A stretch of DNA of 64,000 nt from Mycobacteroides salmoniphilum. Lineage in GTDB: Bacteria; Actinomycetota; Actinomycetes; Mycobacteriales; Mycobacteriaceae. The notes beneath the pieces were generated by a model. That model was not told the DNA's origin and ran no database searches. It saw only the letters and a program-made list of their open reading frames with translations. The translations under genes were made by a program, and so were the position numbers. The stretch's first letter is position 1, and each line of letters begins with the position of its first letter. Of the stretch, positions 1-10,193 are shown one piece after another. Location: contig NZ_CP024633.1 of the NCBI RefSeq assembly GCF_004924335.1, positions 434,001 through 498,000 of the forward strand, given 5' to 3'.

Positions 1-456
1 CGAATCGAATGTCGGCGCCTCACCTTGTTTGGCGACCACCACCACGGGGGTCCTGGCCACGGACTGGCTTGCCGAATCCAATGGCGACCCGGTGGTGCGC
101 ATCTGCTTCACCAGCCAGATAGAGGAATCAGGGAGCCACAACGCGGGCGCGCCGCCGGGCTTGCCGATTGTCGCGGCCGTCGCCGCCGAGGCCTTCGCGT
201 CCACGGTGATTTTTGTGCAACTGAGGTCCTTGGCGTTCACACCGTCGGCCACCTTCGATATGACCGGAGCGATGGCAGGGTCGGCGGCGACGGCGAAGGT
301 ATCAACATCTGCGCATCGGCCGGACAGCTTCGTGAAGGCGAACACCCCGAGCCCGCCGAGCAGGAGGGCGATGACCGCGAGCGCAATCCACTTGGCCAGA
401 CCTGAACCACCCGAACGCTGTCTTCTGCGATTGCGTTCACTGTGGCGACCAGGCAT
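1..456 (-). CDS. Substrate-binding/VWA-type membrane-anchored protein, N-terminal part (runs off the left edge)
   Basis: Reading leftwards from the ATG at 456 gives 152 codons without a stop to the window edge, so the C-terminus is missing. AGAGG lies about 8 nt upstream of the ATG. The first 20 residues are Arg/Ser-rich and precede one membrane segment (about residues 23-42, WIALAVIALLLGGLGVFAF). An extracellular part follows, with CADVDTFAVAADPAIAPVI near its start and LWLPDSSIWL and VARTPVVVVAKQGE further on. This pattern resembles the solute-binding half of actinobacterial substrate-binding plus VWA proteins; the VWA half would lie outside the window, so that part is inferred. Forward-strand open frames over the same bases lack any protein-like pattern. 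Confidence 0.72.
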   Translation of the reverse strand, partial: MPGRHSERNRRRQRSGGSGLAKWIALAVIALLLGGLGVFAFTKLSGRCADVDTFAVAADPAIAPVISKVADGVNAKDLSCTKITVDAKASAATAATIGKPGGAPALWLPDSSIWLVKQMRTTGSPLDSASQSVARTPVVVVAKQGEAPTFDS

Positions 457-587
457 GACCGGACCTCTTCGTTCTCGGCCGCACGCAGACTTGGTGCCCG
501 CGTTCGTGAGGCTCGGGCGATAGTACCGTGAACAAGATCACTGTCTGGAGGGCTGAGCAGGCAGTTGGCGGTCGTCAAAGGGGAATC

Positions 588-1013
588 ATGCGGGCATGGG
601 TGGGGCTGGTGTTGTGCGCGTTATTAGCTGGATGTTCGTTCGATTTCGGCCCGACAGGTGTCGAAGTACCCGTCGAGGAGGCAGAAGCCTTTGGCCGGAT
701 CGACATCCCTGCTGGATTGCAGGTGCTCAAGGTTCGGATGGATCACGGTATCGACACCCGCTATCGCGTCGCGTTACGTGTCGGTGAGCGCGATGTGGAG
801 ACGATTCTGCGGAAATCGAAGTTCACCGGACATTTTCTACCCGTGAAAGACCCGTCGTCGATGACGGTCATCGCGGGTCCTCCGTTGTCCAGCGCCACCA
901 ACGTCACGACGGCTCAAGACCACGTGGAAATGCCCTGGGTGTATCGCGACGTCGTCCAAGACATCAGGTCACCCGACGAGGTCTACCTGCACATCAGCCT
1001 GTTCAACACCTAG
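588..1013 (+). CDS. Putative lipoprotein, unknown function
   Basis: The 141-residue product starts at ATG 588, preceded by AAAGGGG at 577-583. A start at 528 is open but has no ribosome site and would bury the signal peptide. Residues 1-15 form a short signal sequence ending in the lipobox LAGC with Cys16, so lipidation and display on the outer face of the plasma membrane are expected. The mature part has no further membrane segment and no motif I recognise. It is divergent from the binding-protein gene on its left and is followed by 173 bp before ftsH. I assign no function. Confidence 0.7.
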   Translation: MRAWVGLVLCALLAGCSFDFGPTGVEVPVEEAEAFGRIDIPAGLQVLKVRMDHGIDTRYRVALRVGERDVETILRKSKFTGHFLPVKDPSSMTVIAGPPLSSATNVTTAQDHVEMPWVYRDVVQDIRSPDEVYLHISLFNT

Positions 1014-1186
1014 CGCCGCGACGTGCCCGGGCGCTACCTCCGTTTTCTCCCTCGGCGTAGTGCGCGCCACGGATGCGAACATGCAGGTGAGGTAGCCTGA
1101 CAGTTCTTAATCGATACCTATATGGATTCCTCTAGCCTGCCCCATGACGACGGAAGGACCGGGCCGCTGACCGCGGCCGACGCTGT

Positions 1187-3472
1187 ATGAACCGGACAAA
1201 CGTGTTTCGCACCCTGGGCGTCATCGTGGTGGTGCTGCTGCTGGGGTGGTCGTTCTTCTACTTCGGCGACGACACCCGCGGTTACAAACCCGTGGACACC
1301 ACGGTCGCGATCAAGCAGATTGACACCGACAACGTCAAGAGCGCCCGCATCGACGACCGCGAGCAGCAGCTGCGGCTGGACCTCAAGTCCGGGAACGGCG
1401 ATACCGAAGGCAAAGACAAGGTCATCACCAAGTACCCGACCGGGTACGGAGTGCCGCTGCTGGAAAAGCTGAACGGTAAGGGTGCGACGGTCAGCACGAC
1501 GGTGAACCAGGGCAGCATCCTGGGATCGCTGCTGCTGTACCTGCTGCCGGTGATCCTGCTCGTGGTGCTGTTCTTTGCCTTCAGTCGCATGCAGTCCGGC
1601 GGCCGCGGCATGGGCTTCGGTTTCGGTAAATCACGCGCCAAGCAGCTGTCCAAGGACACGCCGAAAACCACCTTTGCCGACGTGGCCGGGGTCGACGAGG
1701 CCGTCGAAGAGCTCTACGAGATCAAGGATTTCCTGCAGAACCCGTCGCGTTACCAGGCACTCGGCGCCAAAATCCCGCGCGGTGTGCTGCTCTACGGCCC
1801 TCCCGGTACCGGTAAGACGCTGCTTGCCCGCGCGGTCGCCGGCGAGGCCGGCGTGCCGTTCTTCACCATCTCCGGTTCGGATTTCGTGGAAATGTTTGTG
1901 GGCGTTGGCGCTTCGCGTGTGCGTGATTTGTTCGAACAGGCTAAACAGAACAGCCCCTGCATCATCTTCGTCGACGAGATCGATGCTGTCGGACGTCAGC
2001 GTGGTGCCGGCCTGGGCGGTGGGCACGACGAGCGCGAGCAGACCCTCAACCAGCTGCTGGTCGAGATGGATGGCTTCGGCGAGCGGCAGGGCGTCATTCT
2101 CATCGCGGCCACCAACCGCCCCGACATCCTCGACCCTGCGCTACTGCGCCCCGGTCGTTTCGACCGGCAGATCCCGGTATCGAGCCCCGATCTGGCCGGC
2201 CGAAAGGCCGTGCTCAGGGTCCATTCGGCCGGGAAACCCTTCGGTCCCGACGTCGACTTCGACGGACTGGCCAAGCGCACCGTCGGCATGTCCGGTGCCG
2301 ACCTGGCGAATGTCATCAACGAGTCGGCGTTGCTCACCGCGCGGGAGAACGGCACCGTGATTACCGCTGCCGCCCTTGAGGAATCGGTAGACCGGGCGGT
2401 CGGTGGACCGCGCCGCAAGGGCCGCATCATCAGCGAGCACGAGAAGAAGATCACCGCCTATCACGAGGCCGGGCACACCCTGGCGGCGTGGGCGATGCCC
2501 GATATCGAACGCGTCTACAAGGTCACCATCTTGGCCCGGGGCCGCACCGGCGGGCATGCCATCGCGGTTCCGGAGGAAGACAAGGGATTACGCACGCGCT
2601 CGGAGATGATCGCGCAGCTGGTCTTCGCGATGGGTGGCCGCGCCGCCGAGGAGCTGGTGTTCCGCGAGCCGACCACAGGGGCGTCATCCGATATCGAGCA
2701 GGCCACCAAGATCGCTCGGGCCATGGTCACCGAGTACGGCATGAGCGCAAAGCTCGGAGCGGTGCGCTACGGCACCGAACATGGGGATCCTTTCCTGGGC
2801 CGCACCATGGGAACCCAGGCGGATTACTCGCACGAGGTCGCGCGCGATATCGATGACGAGGTCCGCAAGCTCATTGAGGCAGCCCACACCGAAGCGTGGG
2901 CCATTCTCACCGAGTACCGGGACGTGCTGGACACGTTGGCCGGTGAGCTGCTGGAGAAGGAGACGGTGGTCCGCAAGGAGCTCGAGGAGATCTTCAAGGA
3001 TGTTCAGCGGCGTCCCCGGCTGACCCTCTTCGACGACTTCGGAGGCCGGATTCCGTCCGACAAGCCCCCTATCAAAACCCCGGGTGAGCTCGCCATCGAA
3101 CGTGGCGAACCCTGGCCGCCGCCGGTCCCGGAGCCCGCGTTCAAGAAGGCCATCGCCGAGCAGGCGGCCGTGCCCGCAAACGGCGCACCGGCCGTACCGA
3201 ATGATCCCGTGCCGAATGGTCAAGGTGGCCAACCTGTTCCGGCAGGAACCCATCCTGGTCAGGCTCCGGGTACCAACTACGGTGCTCCTGCCGGGTGGTA
3301 CGCGCCCGGCTGGCCGCCACAGGGGCAGGCCCCGTACCCACCGCCGGGGTATCCGCCGCAGGGTCACGCCCAATACCCGCCGTATGTCCCGCAGCCCTAC
3401 CCGTATCCGGTGCCTGCTCCGCATCAGCAGCCGGCACCGGCCCCGGATGAGGGCAGCGAGAGCAAGAGCTGA
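1187..3472 (+). CDS. ftsH: ATP-dependent zinc metalloprotease FtsH
   Basis: Membrane-bound AAA+ protease that degrades unneeded or damaged membrane and cytosolic proteins. Two N-terminal membrane helices (about residues 8-26 and 107-132) flank an extracytoplasmic segment. The AAA module carries Walker A GPPGTGKT from residue 204, Walker B IIFVDEID and an arginine-rich second region of homology ([19 protein letters not shown]). The zinc site HEAGH is at 426-430. The 761-residue length fits mycobacterial FtsH. The last 130 residues are a Pro/Gly/Tyr-rich, probably disordered tail with repeated [13 protein letters not shown] units. It ends one base before folE and matches the position of Rv3610c, heading the folate operon. 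Confidence 0.97.
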   Translation: MNRTNVFRTLGVIVVVLLLGWSFFYFGDDTRGYKPVDTTVAIKQIDTDNVKSARIDDREQQLRLDLKSGNGDTEGKDKVITKYPTGYGVPLLEKLNGKGATVSTTVNQGSILGSLLLYLLPVILLVVLFFAFSRMQSGGRGMGFGFGKSRAKQLSKDTPKTTFADVAGVDEAVEELYEIKDFLQNPSRYQALGAKIPRGVLLYGPPGTGKTLLARAVAGEAGVPFFTISGSDFVEMFVGVGASRVRDLFEQAKQNSPCIIFVDEIDAVGRQRGAGLGGGHDEREQTLNQLLVEMDGFGERQGVILIAATNRPDILDPALLRPGRFDRQIPVSSPDLAGRKAVLRVHSAGKPFGPDVDFDGLAKRTVGMSGADLANVINESALLTARENGTVITAAALEESVDRAVGGPRRKGRIISEHEKKITAYHEAGHTLAAWAMPDIERVYKVTILARGRTGGHAIAVPEEDKGLRTRSEMIAQLVFAMGGRAAEELVFREPTTGASSDIEQATKIARAMVTEYGMSAKLGAVRYGTEHGDPFLGRTMGTQADYSHEVARDIDDEVRKLIEAAHTEAWAILTEYRDVLDTLAGELLEKETVVRKELEEIFKDVQRRPRLTLFDDFGGRIPSDKPPIKTPGELAIERGEPWPPPVPEPAFKKAIAEQAAVPANGAPAVPNDPVPNGQGGQPVPAGTHPGQAPGTNYGAPAGWYAPGWPPQGQAPYPPPGYPPQGHAQYPPYVPQPYPYPVPAPHQQPAPAPDEGSESKS

Positions 3473-3473
3473 C

Positions 3474-4088
3474 ATGAACTCGCCCGAGACGGCCGAGTAC
3501 AACGGCCAGCCGACCGGTCACGTCTTCGATCAGGCACGTGCCGAGGCCGCAGTCCGTGAACTGCTCTATGCCGTTGGTGAAGACCCGGACCGAAATGGGT
3601 TGGTGGATACCCCGGCCCGCGTGGCGCGCGCCTACCGGGAGATATTCGCCGGTCTGTACACCGATCCAGACACGGTGCTGAACACCACCTTCGACGAACA
3701 GCATGACGAGCTGGTGCTGGTGAAATCGATACCGATGTACTCGACGTGTGAACATCACCTGGTGTCTTTTCACGGCGTTGCACATGTCGGATACATCCCC
3801 GGCGAGCACGGCCGGGTGACTGGATTGTCGAAAATCGCTCGTCTGGTTGACCTTTACGCGAAACGGCCCCAGGTGCAGGAGCGGCTGACGGCGCAGATCG
3901 CCGACGCGTTGGTGCGCAAGCTGGAGCCGCGCGCCGTGATCGTTGTGGTCGAGGCCGAGCATTTGTGTATGGCCATGCGCGGCGTGCGCAAGCCCGGGGC
4001 GACGACCACCACCTCCGCCGTGCGCGGCCAGTTCAAACGTGACGCTGCCTCGCGGGCCGAGGTTCTCGACCTGATGATGAGGGCATGA
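3474..4088 (+). CDS. folE: GTP cyclohydrolase I
   Basis: Converts GTP to 7,8-dihydroneopterin triphosphate, the first step of tetrahydrofolate synthesis, in the cytoplasm. The 204-residue protein shows the zinc ligands Cys92 and His95 within [12 protein letters not shown] and Cys165 within [17 protein letters not shown] 3474 lies one base after the ftsH stop; the frame stays open further upstream inside ftsH but only encodes shadow sequence there. The gene is second in an ftsH-folE-folP-folB-folK run whose members abut or overlap, so translational coupling is likely. Confidence 0.97.
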   Translation: MNSPETAEYNGQPTGHVFDQARAEAAVRELLYAVGEDPDRNGLVDTPARVARAYREIFAGLYTDPDTVLNTTFDEQHDELVLVKSIPMYSTCEHHLVSFHGVAHVGYIPGEHGRVTGLSKIARLVDLYAKRPQVQERLTAQIADALVRKLEPRAVIVVVEAEHLCMAMRGVRKPGATTTTSAVRGQFKRDAASRAEVLDLMMRA

Positions 4089-4095
4089 CCGGGAC

Positions 4096-5130
4096 GTGAC
4101 GGATACTCCCGCACTGACTCATATCCTGGGAGTCGTTAATGTAACCGACGACTCCTTCTCTGACGGTGGGCAATTCATCAGGCAGTCGGACGCGGTGGCG
4201 CACGGATTGGCGCTTGCCTCCGCCGGTGCGGACATCATCGATGTCGGTGGGCAGTCGACTCGGCCAGGCGCAACGCCAATCAGGCAGAAGATTGAAATGC
4301 AACGGGTCATCCCGGTGATCAAAGAGCTTGCCAGCCACGGGATCAACGTGAGTGTTGACACTATGCGTGCGGAGGTCGCGGCCGCCGCGGTCGAGGCGGG
4401 CGCCTACATGGTCAACGATGTCTCGGGCGGCCGGGCAGATCCCGAGATGGCCCCCCTGATGGCGGAACTGGGCCTACCCTGGATCCTGATGCATTGGCGC
4501 TCAAAGAATTTCATACACGCGCCGGCCGCTAAGAACTACGGTGACGTGGTCGCTGACGTCTCGCGTGAGCTCATGGAGTCGGTGGAGGTCGCGCTCAAGG
4601 CCGGGGTTTCGCAGGACAAACTCATCCTTGATCCGGGTCTCGGTTTCGCCAAGACTGCGCGCCACAATTGGCTTCTGCTGCAATCGATCCCGGATCTGCA
4701 GGAGCTGGGTTACCCGATTCTCATCGGCGCCTCCCGAAAGCGATTCCTGGGAGCGTTGCTTACCGACCTCAAGGGTGTGGAACGGCCGGCCGACGGACGC
4801 GAAACGGCAACCGCCGTTATCACCGCACTCGGTGCGCTGCATGAGGTATGGGGGGTGCGCGTCCATGACGTGACGGCGTCCATGGATGCGCTGAAGGTGG
4901 TGCGCGCCTGGGAGACCGGCGGTATCGAGAGCATCGAAGAGGGCGAGGAAGAGAGCCACGAGCAGTCGCAGGACCAGCAGCCCGAGTCCGTGCCCGCCAT
5001 CGACATCCCTCAGGACGAGGTGACCACGGAGGTGACAGTACGGACCGTGCGACCCAAGCCCAGCAAGACCGCGGGTGGCAGTTGGCGGCGCGAGGTTGCG
5101 CAGCGCGAGACCAAGGGTGGCAAGAAATGA
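4096..5130 (+). CDS. folP: Dihydropteroate synthase with an extended C-terminal tail
   Basis: Joins 6-hydroxymethyl-dihydropterin pyrophosphate to p-aminobenzoate; the family is the sulfonamide target. Start GTG 4096 lies 7 nt after folE. Pterin-site motifs appear in order: [54 protein letters not shown] and GASRKRFLG. The TIM-barrel domain ends near residue 275 (VRAWETG). The protein then continues about 65 residues with a Glu/Gln-rich stretch and a basic end ([14 protein letters not shown]), so it is 344 aa against about 280 for the M. tuberculosis enzyme as I recall it. The last bases overlap folB as ATGA. Confidence 0.95.
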   Translation: MTDTPALTHILGVVNVTDDSFSDGGQFIRQSDAVAHGLALASAGADIIDVGGQSTRPGATPIRQKIEMQRVIPVIKELASHGINVSVDTMRAEVAAAAVEAGAYMVNDVSGGRADPEMAPLMAELGLPWILMHWRSKNFIHAPAAKNYGDVVADVSRELMESVEVALKAGVSQDKLILDPGLGFAKTARHNWLLLQSIPDLQELGYPILIGASRKRFLGALLTDLKGVERPADGRETATAVITALGALHEVWGVRVHDVTASMDALKVVRAWETGGIESIEEGEEESHEQSQDQQPESVPAIDIPQDEVTTEVTVRTVRPKPSKTAGGSWRREVAQRETKGGKK

Positions 5131-5513
5131 CCGACCGCATCGAGCTGCGGGGCCTGAAAGTCTTTGGCTATCACGGAGTTTTCGAGCATGAGCGTCGTGA
5201 CGGCCAGGAGTTCTCGGTGGATGTCACCGTCTGGCTGGACCTCGATACCGCGGCAGCCACGGATCAGCTGACCGACACGCTCGACTATGGAGAGCTGGCT
5301 CAGCGCGCTGCCGCGATCGTGTCCGGCCCGCCACGCAACCTCATCGAATCGGTCGCGGGTGCGATCGCCGATGACGTGATGACCGATTCCAGGGTCCATG
5401 CCGTCGAGGCAGCGGTTCACAAGCCCGACGCACCGATTCCGTTGACGTTCAGCGATGTCGCGGTGGTGGCCCGCCGTTCCCGGAGATCTAGGGCCGGGGG
5501 ATCGTCGCAGTGA
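5127..5513 (+). CDS. folB: Dihydroneopterin aldolase
   Basis: Cleaves 7,8-dihydroneopterin to 6-hydroxymethyl-7,8-dihydropterin and glycolaldehyde. The 128-residue length is normal. Family motifs include [17 protein letters not shown] near the N-terminus, LDYGELAQ in the middle and [18 protein letters not shown] near the end. ATG 5127 overlaps the folP stop as ATGA, which decides the start over an in-frame ATG at 5082 inside folP. The 3' end overlaps folK as GTGA, so folP, folB and folK are probably translated as a coupled unit. Confidence 0.95.
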   Translation: MTDRIELRGLKVFGYHGVFEHERRDGQEFSVDVTVWLDLDTAAATDQLTDTLDYGELAQRAAAIVSGPPRNLIESVAGAIADDVMTDSRVHAVEAAVHKPDAPIPLTFSDVAVVARRSRRSRAGGSSQ

Positions 5514-6046
5514 CCCGCGCGGTGCTGTCCATTGGATCCAATCTTGGTGACAGGCTCACGCACCTGCAATCGGTCGTCGACGCGCTGGGCCCGGACGTGG
5601 TGGGGATATCACCGGTGTATCGGACCGCGCCGTGGGGACCAGTTCCGCAGTCCGACTTCTTCAACGCCATCGTCATCGCGCAGGGGCGTGAGCCCCGGGA
5701 GTGGCTCACGGTGGTGCGTCGCCTGGAGCAGTCCGCGCAGCGAGTGCGCGGCGAACGTTGGGGGCCGCGGACTCTCGATGTCGACGTGATCAGCTGCCGG
5801 CGCGGCATCGACGGCGACGCAACCACCACCGAGGTTCTCTCCGATGACGCTGAACTCACACTGCCGCATCCGCGTGCGCACCAGCGCGCCTTTGTGCTGG
5901 TGCCGTGGCTGGCGCTCGAACCGGAAGCGGTACTGACCGTCGAGGGACGGCCGCGCCCGGTGGCAGACCTGCTTGCCGGTCTCACCCCGGCCGAACGCGA
6001 CGGTGTCCAACGGGTGGCTGACACCCTGACCGGCCCGGTGACGTAG
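5510..6046 (+). CDS. folK: 2-amino-4-hydroxy-6-hydroxymethyldihydropteridine diphosphokinase
   Basis: Transfers pyrophosphate from ATP to 6-hydroxymethyl-dihydropterin, giving the FolP substrate. The 178-residue protein shows HPPK motifs: [13 protein letters not shown] at the N-terminus, [34 protein letters not shown] (magnesium-binding Asp pair) and [16 protein letters not shown]. The GTG start overlaps the folB stop by 4 nt, and the TAG stop shares its G with the GTG of the next gene. It is the last enzyme of the folate run here. Confidence 0.95.
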   Translation: MTRAVLSIGSNLGDRLTHLQSVVDALGPDVVGISPVYRTAPWGPVPQSDFFNAIVIAQGREPREWLTVVRRLEQSAQRVRGERWGPRTLDVDVISCRRGIDGDATTTEVLSDDAELTLPHPRAHQRAFVLVPWLALEPEAVLTVEGRPRPVADLLAGLTPAERDGVQRVADTLTGPVT

Positions 6047-6513
6047 TGGGGCCTACCCGGATCCGCGATCTGCTGATCGCGGGCGCTGTCACCGCGATCC
6101 TCGGCTTTTTCTTTGTCTCGGCGTCCTACGGGTCCCTACCGCCGATCCCTTTGCTCGCCGGTATCTCACTGCTGGTTCTCGCAATCGCAGAGGGCGGCTG
6201 GGCGTTCTACATCCGTAACAAGGTCACCGACGGTGAGATCGGGGTCGGCACGGGGCATTTGCCGGCGCTTCTGGTGGCGCGTTCGGTAGTGGTCGCGAAG
6301 GCCTCGGCATGGCTTGGCACACTCATGACCGGATGGTGGCTGGCGATGCTCGTCTACATCCTGCCGCGGCGCGCACAGTTGGCCGCGGCCGTGGCGGACA
6401 CACTCGGCGTGATGATCGCGACCGGTTGCGCGTTGGCACTCGTGGTCGCCGGGCTATGGCTTCAGCATTGCTGTAAGTCGCCGCCCGAGCCGCCCGCGAC
6501 TCCCGCCCGGTAG
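6046..6513 (+). CDS. DUF3180-type integral membrane protein (Rv3605c-like)
   Basis: The 155-residue protein has four predicted membrane helices: about residues 8-27, 33-52, a third around 80-103 ending in WWLAMLVYIL, and 114-140. The GTG start shares one base with the folK stop (TAGTG), so it is coupled to the folate genes. The membrane pattern and position match Rv3605c, a DUF3180 family member found after folK in mycobacteria. The molecular role is unknown. The short C-terminal tail is cytosolic and Pro-rich. Confidence 0.85.
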   Translation: MGPTRIRDLLIAGAVTAILGFFFVSASYGSLPPIPLLAGISLLVLAIAEGGWAFYIRNKVTDGEIGVGTGHLPALLVARSVVVAKASAWLGTLMTGWWLAMLVYILPRRAQLAAAVADTLGVMIATGCALALVVAGLWLQHCCKSPPEPPATPAR

Positions 6514-6570
6514 CACCCGCGCATGTCGAATCGCCGATTCGAGGTCGGCCAGCACACTGCACTGTCCGGG

Positions 6571-6576
6571 TACAGT
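6571..6576 (+). promoter_or_regulatory. Putative -10 element of a leaderless promoter for the 6584 gene
   Basis: TACAGT fits the TANNNT consensus and ends 7 nt before ATG 6584, so transcription could begin at the start codon. No ribosome-binding sequence precedes the ATG, which agrees with a leaderless mRNA. Confidence 0.5.
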
Positions 6577-6583
6577 CACCCCC

Positions 6584-8107
6584 ATGACGATTCCGACCCG
6601 AGCGGCGAAGCCTCGGCGTGGCAGCCGACGCCCCGGGTGGGCGTTGCTGACCGCGTTGCTGGTGCTGGCGATCGGCTCTGGGATTGCCCTGGTTTTCACC
6701 GATAAGGCCATCTATTTGCGCGTCGGTTTGTTGCTGGCGCTATGGGCCGCCGTCATCGCGTCTTTCGCCGCGCTGACCTACCGTCGGCAGAGCGATACCG
6801 ATCAAGCCAAGGTGCACGACCAGAAACTCGTCTACGACCTGCAGCTGGAGCGGGAGATTTCAGCGCGGCGCGAGTACGAACTGACGGTCGAGAGCAGATT
6901 GCGTCAGCAGCTGGCGGGGGAGATCGAGGCGCAGGCCGCCGACGAGATCGCAACGCTGCGCGCAGAGCTCGCGGCGCTGCGCACCAATCTGGAGATCCTT
7001 TTCAACACCGAGCTGAGTGACCGGCCCGCGATCGAACACGACCCGATTCGCGCGTTGGGGCCCTGGCCTGGAGCCGAGCCGGTGCCCGCACCGAATACAG
7101 GTGCGGGCGTGGGCTCACCCGGGGCCGCGTTCGCCCATTCCGTGCGCGAGCCGCAACCCGCGCCTGCCGCGGAGTATCAGGACGTCACCGCGTATCAGGA
7201 CGTCACCGCGGTCGAGGAGGACAATCGGACATCGGAATACCCGATCATCGATGTCGCCGAGGATCCGCACCACGTCGATGAGGACCAGGCATCTCCCACA
7301 CCGCAGTATCCGGCACCTCCGTACTACGGGGCCGCTCAACCCCACGAGCCCGAGCCGTATCAGCAGCCGGTGTCCTCCGGGACGCATTGGCGTCCGCAGC
7401 CCGAATCGCATGTGGCCGAGCCCCCGATGCCGGAGCGTGAACCCGCGGTACCAGTGGCCCCGGCGGCCGCAGAATCCGCACAGCCACCGTATTGGGCTGC
7501 CAGACAAGAGGATTGGGACGCCGCGGCTGACGGCGAGGACTGGGATCCAACGCCTCAGCAGATGGCCCCGCCGGAGCAGCCTGCCCCCCAACCTGCGTGG
7601 AACTCGCCCGCTCCGGACTGGAACGCTCCGCCGCCGCCACCGCCGAGTGCCTGGGCTCCGGCACCTGCCGAAGGTCAATGGCTACCTCCCGGAACCTCCG
7701 GAAGCAATTGGGCCTCCAATGAACCGGCACCGTCGCCAACCCCGTACCAGGCGGAGCCAACCCCAGGTCGGCACTCCGGATCTCCGTCACGGCACCAGGC
7801 GCCGGCCGCGCCTGAGACCGCCGGCGGCGGACATTGGGCACCCCAGCCGTCGTATCCGCCGCCTCCGCCGGCGCCTGAACAGCCGAGCTATCCCGAGAGC
7901 GCTGGCGGCCACCGTGCGCCAGAACCCGAGGAGAAGCGCGGACGGCGTCGGGCCCCGGAACCCGAGGAATCCGACGAGACCCGCGGTCGGCGTCGTGTCG
8001 AGGAGACCGGCGGCTTCTCGGTCGCCGACCTGATGGGGCGCCTGCAAAGCGATCCCTCCGAGTCATCTGAGTCCGGTGGCGGCCGTCGCCGACGCCGCGA
8101 GGACTGA
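6584..8107 (+). CDS. Conserved membrane protein with coiled coil and long Pro-rich tail (Rv3604c-like)
   Basis: 507 residues. A basic N-terminus precedes two adjacent membrane helices (about residues 13-35 and 43-62). A charged, probably coiled-coil segment follows (about 70-145, with LEREISARREYELTVESRLR). The next 330 residues are low complexity, rich in Pro, Ala, Glu, Gln and Trp, with a perfect duplication of YQDVTA. The last 50 residues are Arg/Glu-rich (EKRGRRRAPEPEESDETRGR). The position matches Rv3604c, between the folate and pantothenate genes. The architecture suggests a membrane-anchored scaffold, but no function can be read from sequence. It is probably expressed from its own leaderless promoter. 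Confidence 0.85.
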   Translation: MTIPTRAAKPRRGSRRPGWALLTALLVLAIGSGIALVFTDKAIYLRVGLLLALWAAVIASFAALTYRRQSDTDQAKVHDQKLVYDLQLEREISARREYELTVESRLRQQLAGEIEAQAADEIATLRAELAALRTNLEILFNTELSDRPAIEHDPIRALGPWPGAEPVPAPNTGAGVGSPGAAFAHSVREPQPAPAAEYQDVTAYQDVTAVEEDNRTSEYPIIDVAEDPHHVDEDQASPTPQYPAPPYYGAAQPHEPEPYQQPVSSGTHWRPQPESHVAEPPMPEREPAVPVAPAAAESAQPPYWAARQEDWDAAADGEDWDPTPQQMAPPEQPAPQPAWNSPAPDWNAPPPPPPSAWAPAPAEGQWLPPGTSGSNWASNEPAPSPTPYQAEPTPGRHSGSPSRHQAPAAPETAGGGHWAPQPSYPPPPPAPEQPSYPESAGGHRAPEPEEKRGRRRAPEPEESDETRGRRRVEETGGFSVADLMGRLQSDPSESSESGGGRRRRRED

Positions 8108-8261
8108 CCGCCGCCGATTTCGTCATCATGCGCGAAAGTGAGCAATCTAACGGCCCAGGCCTCTGCCGATAGCGCTGCGCTGGGACTACTCTGCTGATGA
8201 CCGTCCGGTACCTGCCTGGCAGGACTGGAACGTATCTAGTCTGCGAGGTGTCTCGTTCAGC

Positions 8262-9227
8262 ATGTCTGAGGCTTTCAATGCCGATAGCCACGTGGATAGC
8301 CAAGCCGATGGGCCATTCGACGGCTTGCGACCCGCGCGTCTGGCCATCGGCATCATCTCCGCCGGCAGAGTCGGCACGGCCATGGGTGTCGCGCTCGAGG
8401 CGGCGGGTCACTTCGTCGTCGCATGCAGCGCGGTCTCCGATGCCTCGAGGCGGCGGGCCGAAGAACATCTTCCGGAAAGTCAGGTACTGCCTGCCCAGGA
8501 GGTGGCCCCACGCGCCGAACTGTTGATCCTCGCAGTGCCGGATCTCGAGCTGGCGCCGCTGGTCTCGGGCCTTGCCGCCACCGGTTCGGTACGGCCCGGA
8601 ACCATCGTCGTACACACTTCGGGCGCCAACGGCATCGCGATCCTGGAGCCGTTGACTGCCCTCGGCTGTATTCCACTGGCCATCCATCCTGCAATGACCT
8701 TCGTCGGCGGCTACGAAGATCTTGAACGACTTCCCAACTGCTGCTTTGGAATTACCGCCGCCGATGAGACTGGATATGCCATCGGTACGGCGCTGGTGCT
8801 GGAGATTGGGGGCGAACCGGTGCGCGTGCGCGAGGATGCCCGTACCCTCTATCACGCGGCTCTGGCGCATGGCAGCAACCATGTGGTGACGCTGGTGCTG
8901 GACGCGGTTGAGGCACTGCGCTCGGCACTATGGGGACAGGAGCTGTTGGGGCAGGAGACAATTGGTTACGGTCCGGGCGGTCTGCCCGAACGGGTACTGG
9001 CGCCTTTGGTGCTGGCCGCCGTTACCAACGCGCTGGACCGTGGACAGGCCGCTCTGACGGGCCCGGTGGCGAGGGGAGACGGCGCCGCGGTGGGGCGTCA
9101 TCTCGATGCTCTCGCCGAGACTGATCCTGCGCTGGCCGAGGCGTATCGCGCCGATGCTCGCCGTACCGCCCAGCGTGCACATGCGCCCCAATCGGTTTTC
9201 ACCGCACTGGAACCCCGGACTAGGTAA
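8262..9227 (+). CDS. Rossmann-fold/DUF2520 domain protein (Rv3603c-like)
   Basis: The 321-residue protein carries a nucleotide-binding Rossmann motif at residues 27-48 (RLAIGIISAGRVGTAMGVAL). A C-terminal helical DUF2520 domain follows, with HPAMTFVGG and HAALAHGSNHVVTLVLDA. The fold resembles 6-phosphogluconate and ketopantoate reductase-like enzymes. It sits directly before panC, as Rv3603c does. A role tied to pantothenate synthesis, for instance as a ketopantoate-type reductase, is tempting but unproven. The 154 bp before it hold no gene; its own ribosome site is weak. Confidence 0.88.
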   Translation: MSEAFNADSHVDSQADGPFDGLRPARLAIGIISAGRVGTAMGVALEAAGHFVVACSAVSDASRRRAEEHLPESQVLPAQEVAPRAELLILAVPDLELAPLVSGLAATGSVRPGTIVVHTSGANGIAILEPLTALGCIPLAIHPAMTFVGGYEDLERLPNCCFGITAADETGYAIGTALVLEIGGEPVRVREDARTLYHAALAHGSNHVVTLVLDAVEALRSALWGQELLGQETIGYGPGGLPERVLAPLVLAAVTNALDRGQAALTGPVARGDGAAVGRHLDALAETDPALAEAYRADARRTAQRAHAPQSVFTALEPRTR

Positions 9228-9236
9228 GGCTGCTTG

Positions 9237-10181
9237 ATGACGAGTTTGTATGGGCCAAAGGGGCCGAAGGGCTACCTCAGTGGAGAGCTCACCGTTCACC
9301 ACGATCCCGACACGATGTACGACGTGTCGAAGGCATTGCGGCATACCGGCCGCCGGATCATGTTGGTACCGACCATGGGTGCGTTGCACGAGGGTCATCT
9401 GACACTGGTGCGGCACGCCCGGAAGGTGCCGGGCGCCGTGGTCGTGGTGTCGATCTTCGTCAATCCCTTGCAGTTTGGCGCCGGCGAGGACCTCGATGCC
9501 TACCCGCGCACACTGGAATCGGATGTTGAGAAGTTGCGCGGCGAGGGTGTCGAGCTGGTATTCGCGCCGAGTGCGGAGGCGATGTATCCCCATGGTCAGC
9601 GCACTACCGTCCAGCCCGGACCGCTTGGTGCCGATCTTGAGGGTGCCTCGCGTCCAACGCATTTCGCGGGGATGCTGACGGTGGTGCTCAAGCTGCTGCA
9701 GATTGTGTCTCCGGACCAGGCGTACTTCGGTGAGAAGGATTACCAGCAGTTGGTGCTCATCAGGCAGATGGTCACCGACCTCAACGTCAAGACTCGCATC
9801 GTTCCGATACCGATTGTGCGGGAGGCGGACGGGCTGGCGATGTCTTCACGGAACGCCTACCTCAGCCACGAGCACCGCGAGCAGGCGGGCGCATTGTCTG
9901 CGGCTCTACTTGCCGGAATCTATTCGGCTTCGGCCGGTTCGGAATCGGCTCTGGACGCGGCCCGTGCGGTACTCGACGAGGTGCCCGCCATCGAGGTGGA
10001 CTACCTGGAGGTGCGCGGTGTCGACCTCGGGCCGGCCCCCACGCAAGGGCCCGGCCGCATGCTGGTCGCGGCCCGGCTGGGCACCACCCGGCTTTTGGAC
10101 AATGTTCCCTTGGAATTGGGCGGCGGAATCGGCTCCTCTGGACCCGCAGACCCCGATCACGCACTACCTTGGCGAAACTGA
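9237..10181 (+). CDS. panC: Pantothenate synthetase
   Basis: ATP-dependent condensation of pantoate and beta-alanine to pantothenate, via pantoyl-adenylate. The HIGH-type motif is seen in [16 protein letters not shown] and the KMSKS-like element in [12 protein letters not shown]. The Gln-rich pantoate pocket reads [16 protein letters not shown]. It is 314 residues from ATG 9237; a TTG lies immediately upstream in frame, but ATG is the better choice. The last 30 residues ([14 protein letters not shown]) look disordered. It is followed by panD and coaX in the same direction. Confidence 0.96.
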   Translation: MTSLYGPKGPKGYLSGELTVHHDPDTMYDVSKALRHTGRRIMLVPTMGALHEGHLTLVRHARKVPGAVVVVSIFVNPLQFGAGEDLDAYPRTLESDVEKLRGEGVELVFAPSAEAMYPHGQRTTVQPGPLGADLEGASRPTHFAGMLTVVLKLLQIVSPDQAYFGEKDYQQLVLIRQMVTDLNVKTRIVPIPIVREADGLAMSSRNAYLSHEHREQAGALSAALLAGIYSASAGSESALDAARAVLDEVPAIEVDYLEVRGVDLGPAPTQGPGRMLVAARLGTTRLLDNVPLELGGGIGSSGPADPDHALPWRN

Positions 10182-10193
10182 CTGGAGGACATG

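Noticed and set aside
29..523. Forward open frames at 25-405 and 29-523
   Set aside because: The opposite strand encodes a membrane-anchored solute-binding-like protein with a proper ribosome site; the forward frames lack protein features.
7245..8882. Open frame of 545 codons on the minus strand opposite the Pro-rich and DUF2520 genes
   Set aside because: Arg/Pro-rich composition without domains; it spans two genes and an intergenic gap, so it is a GC-driven shadow.
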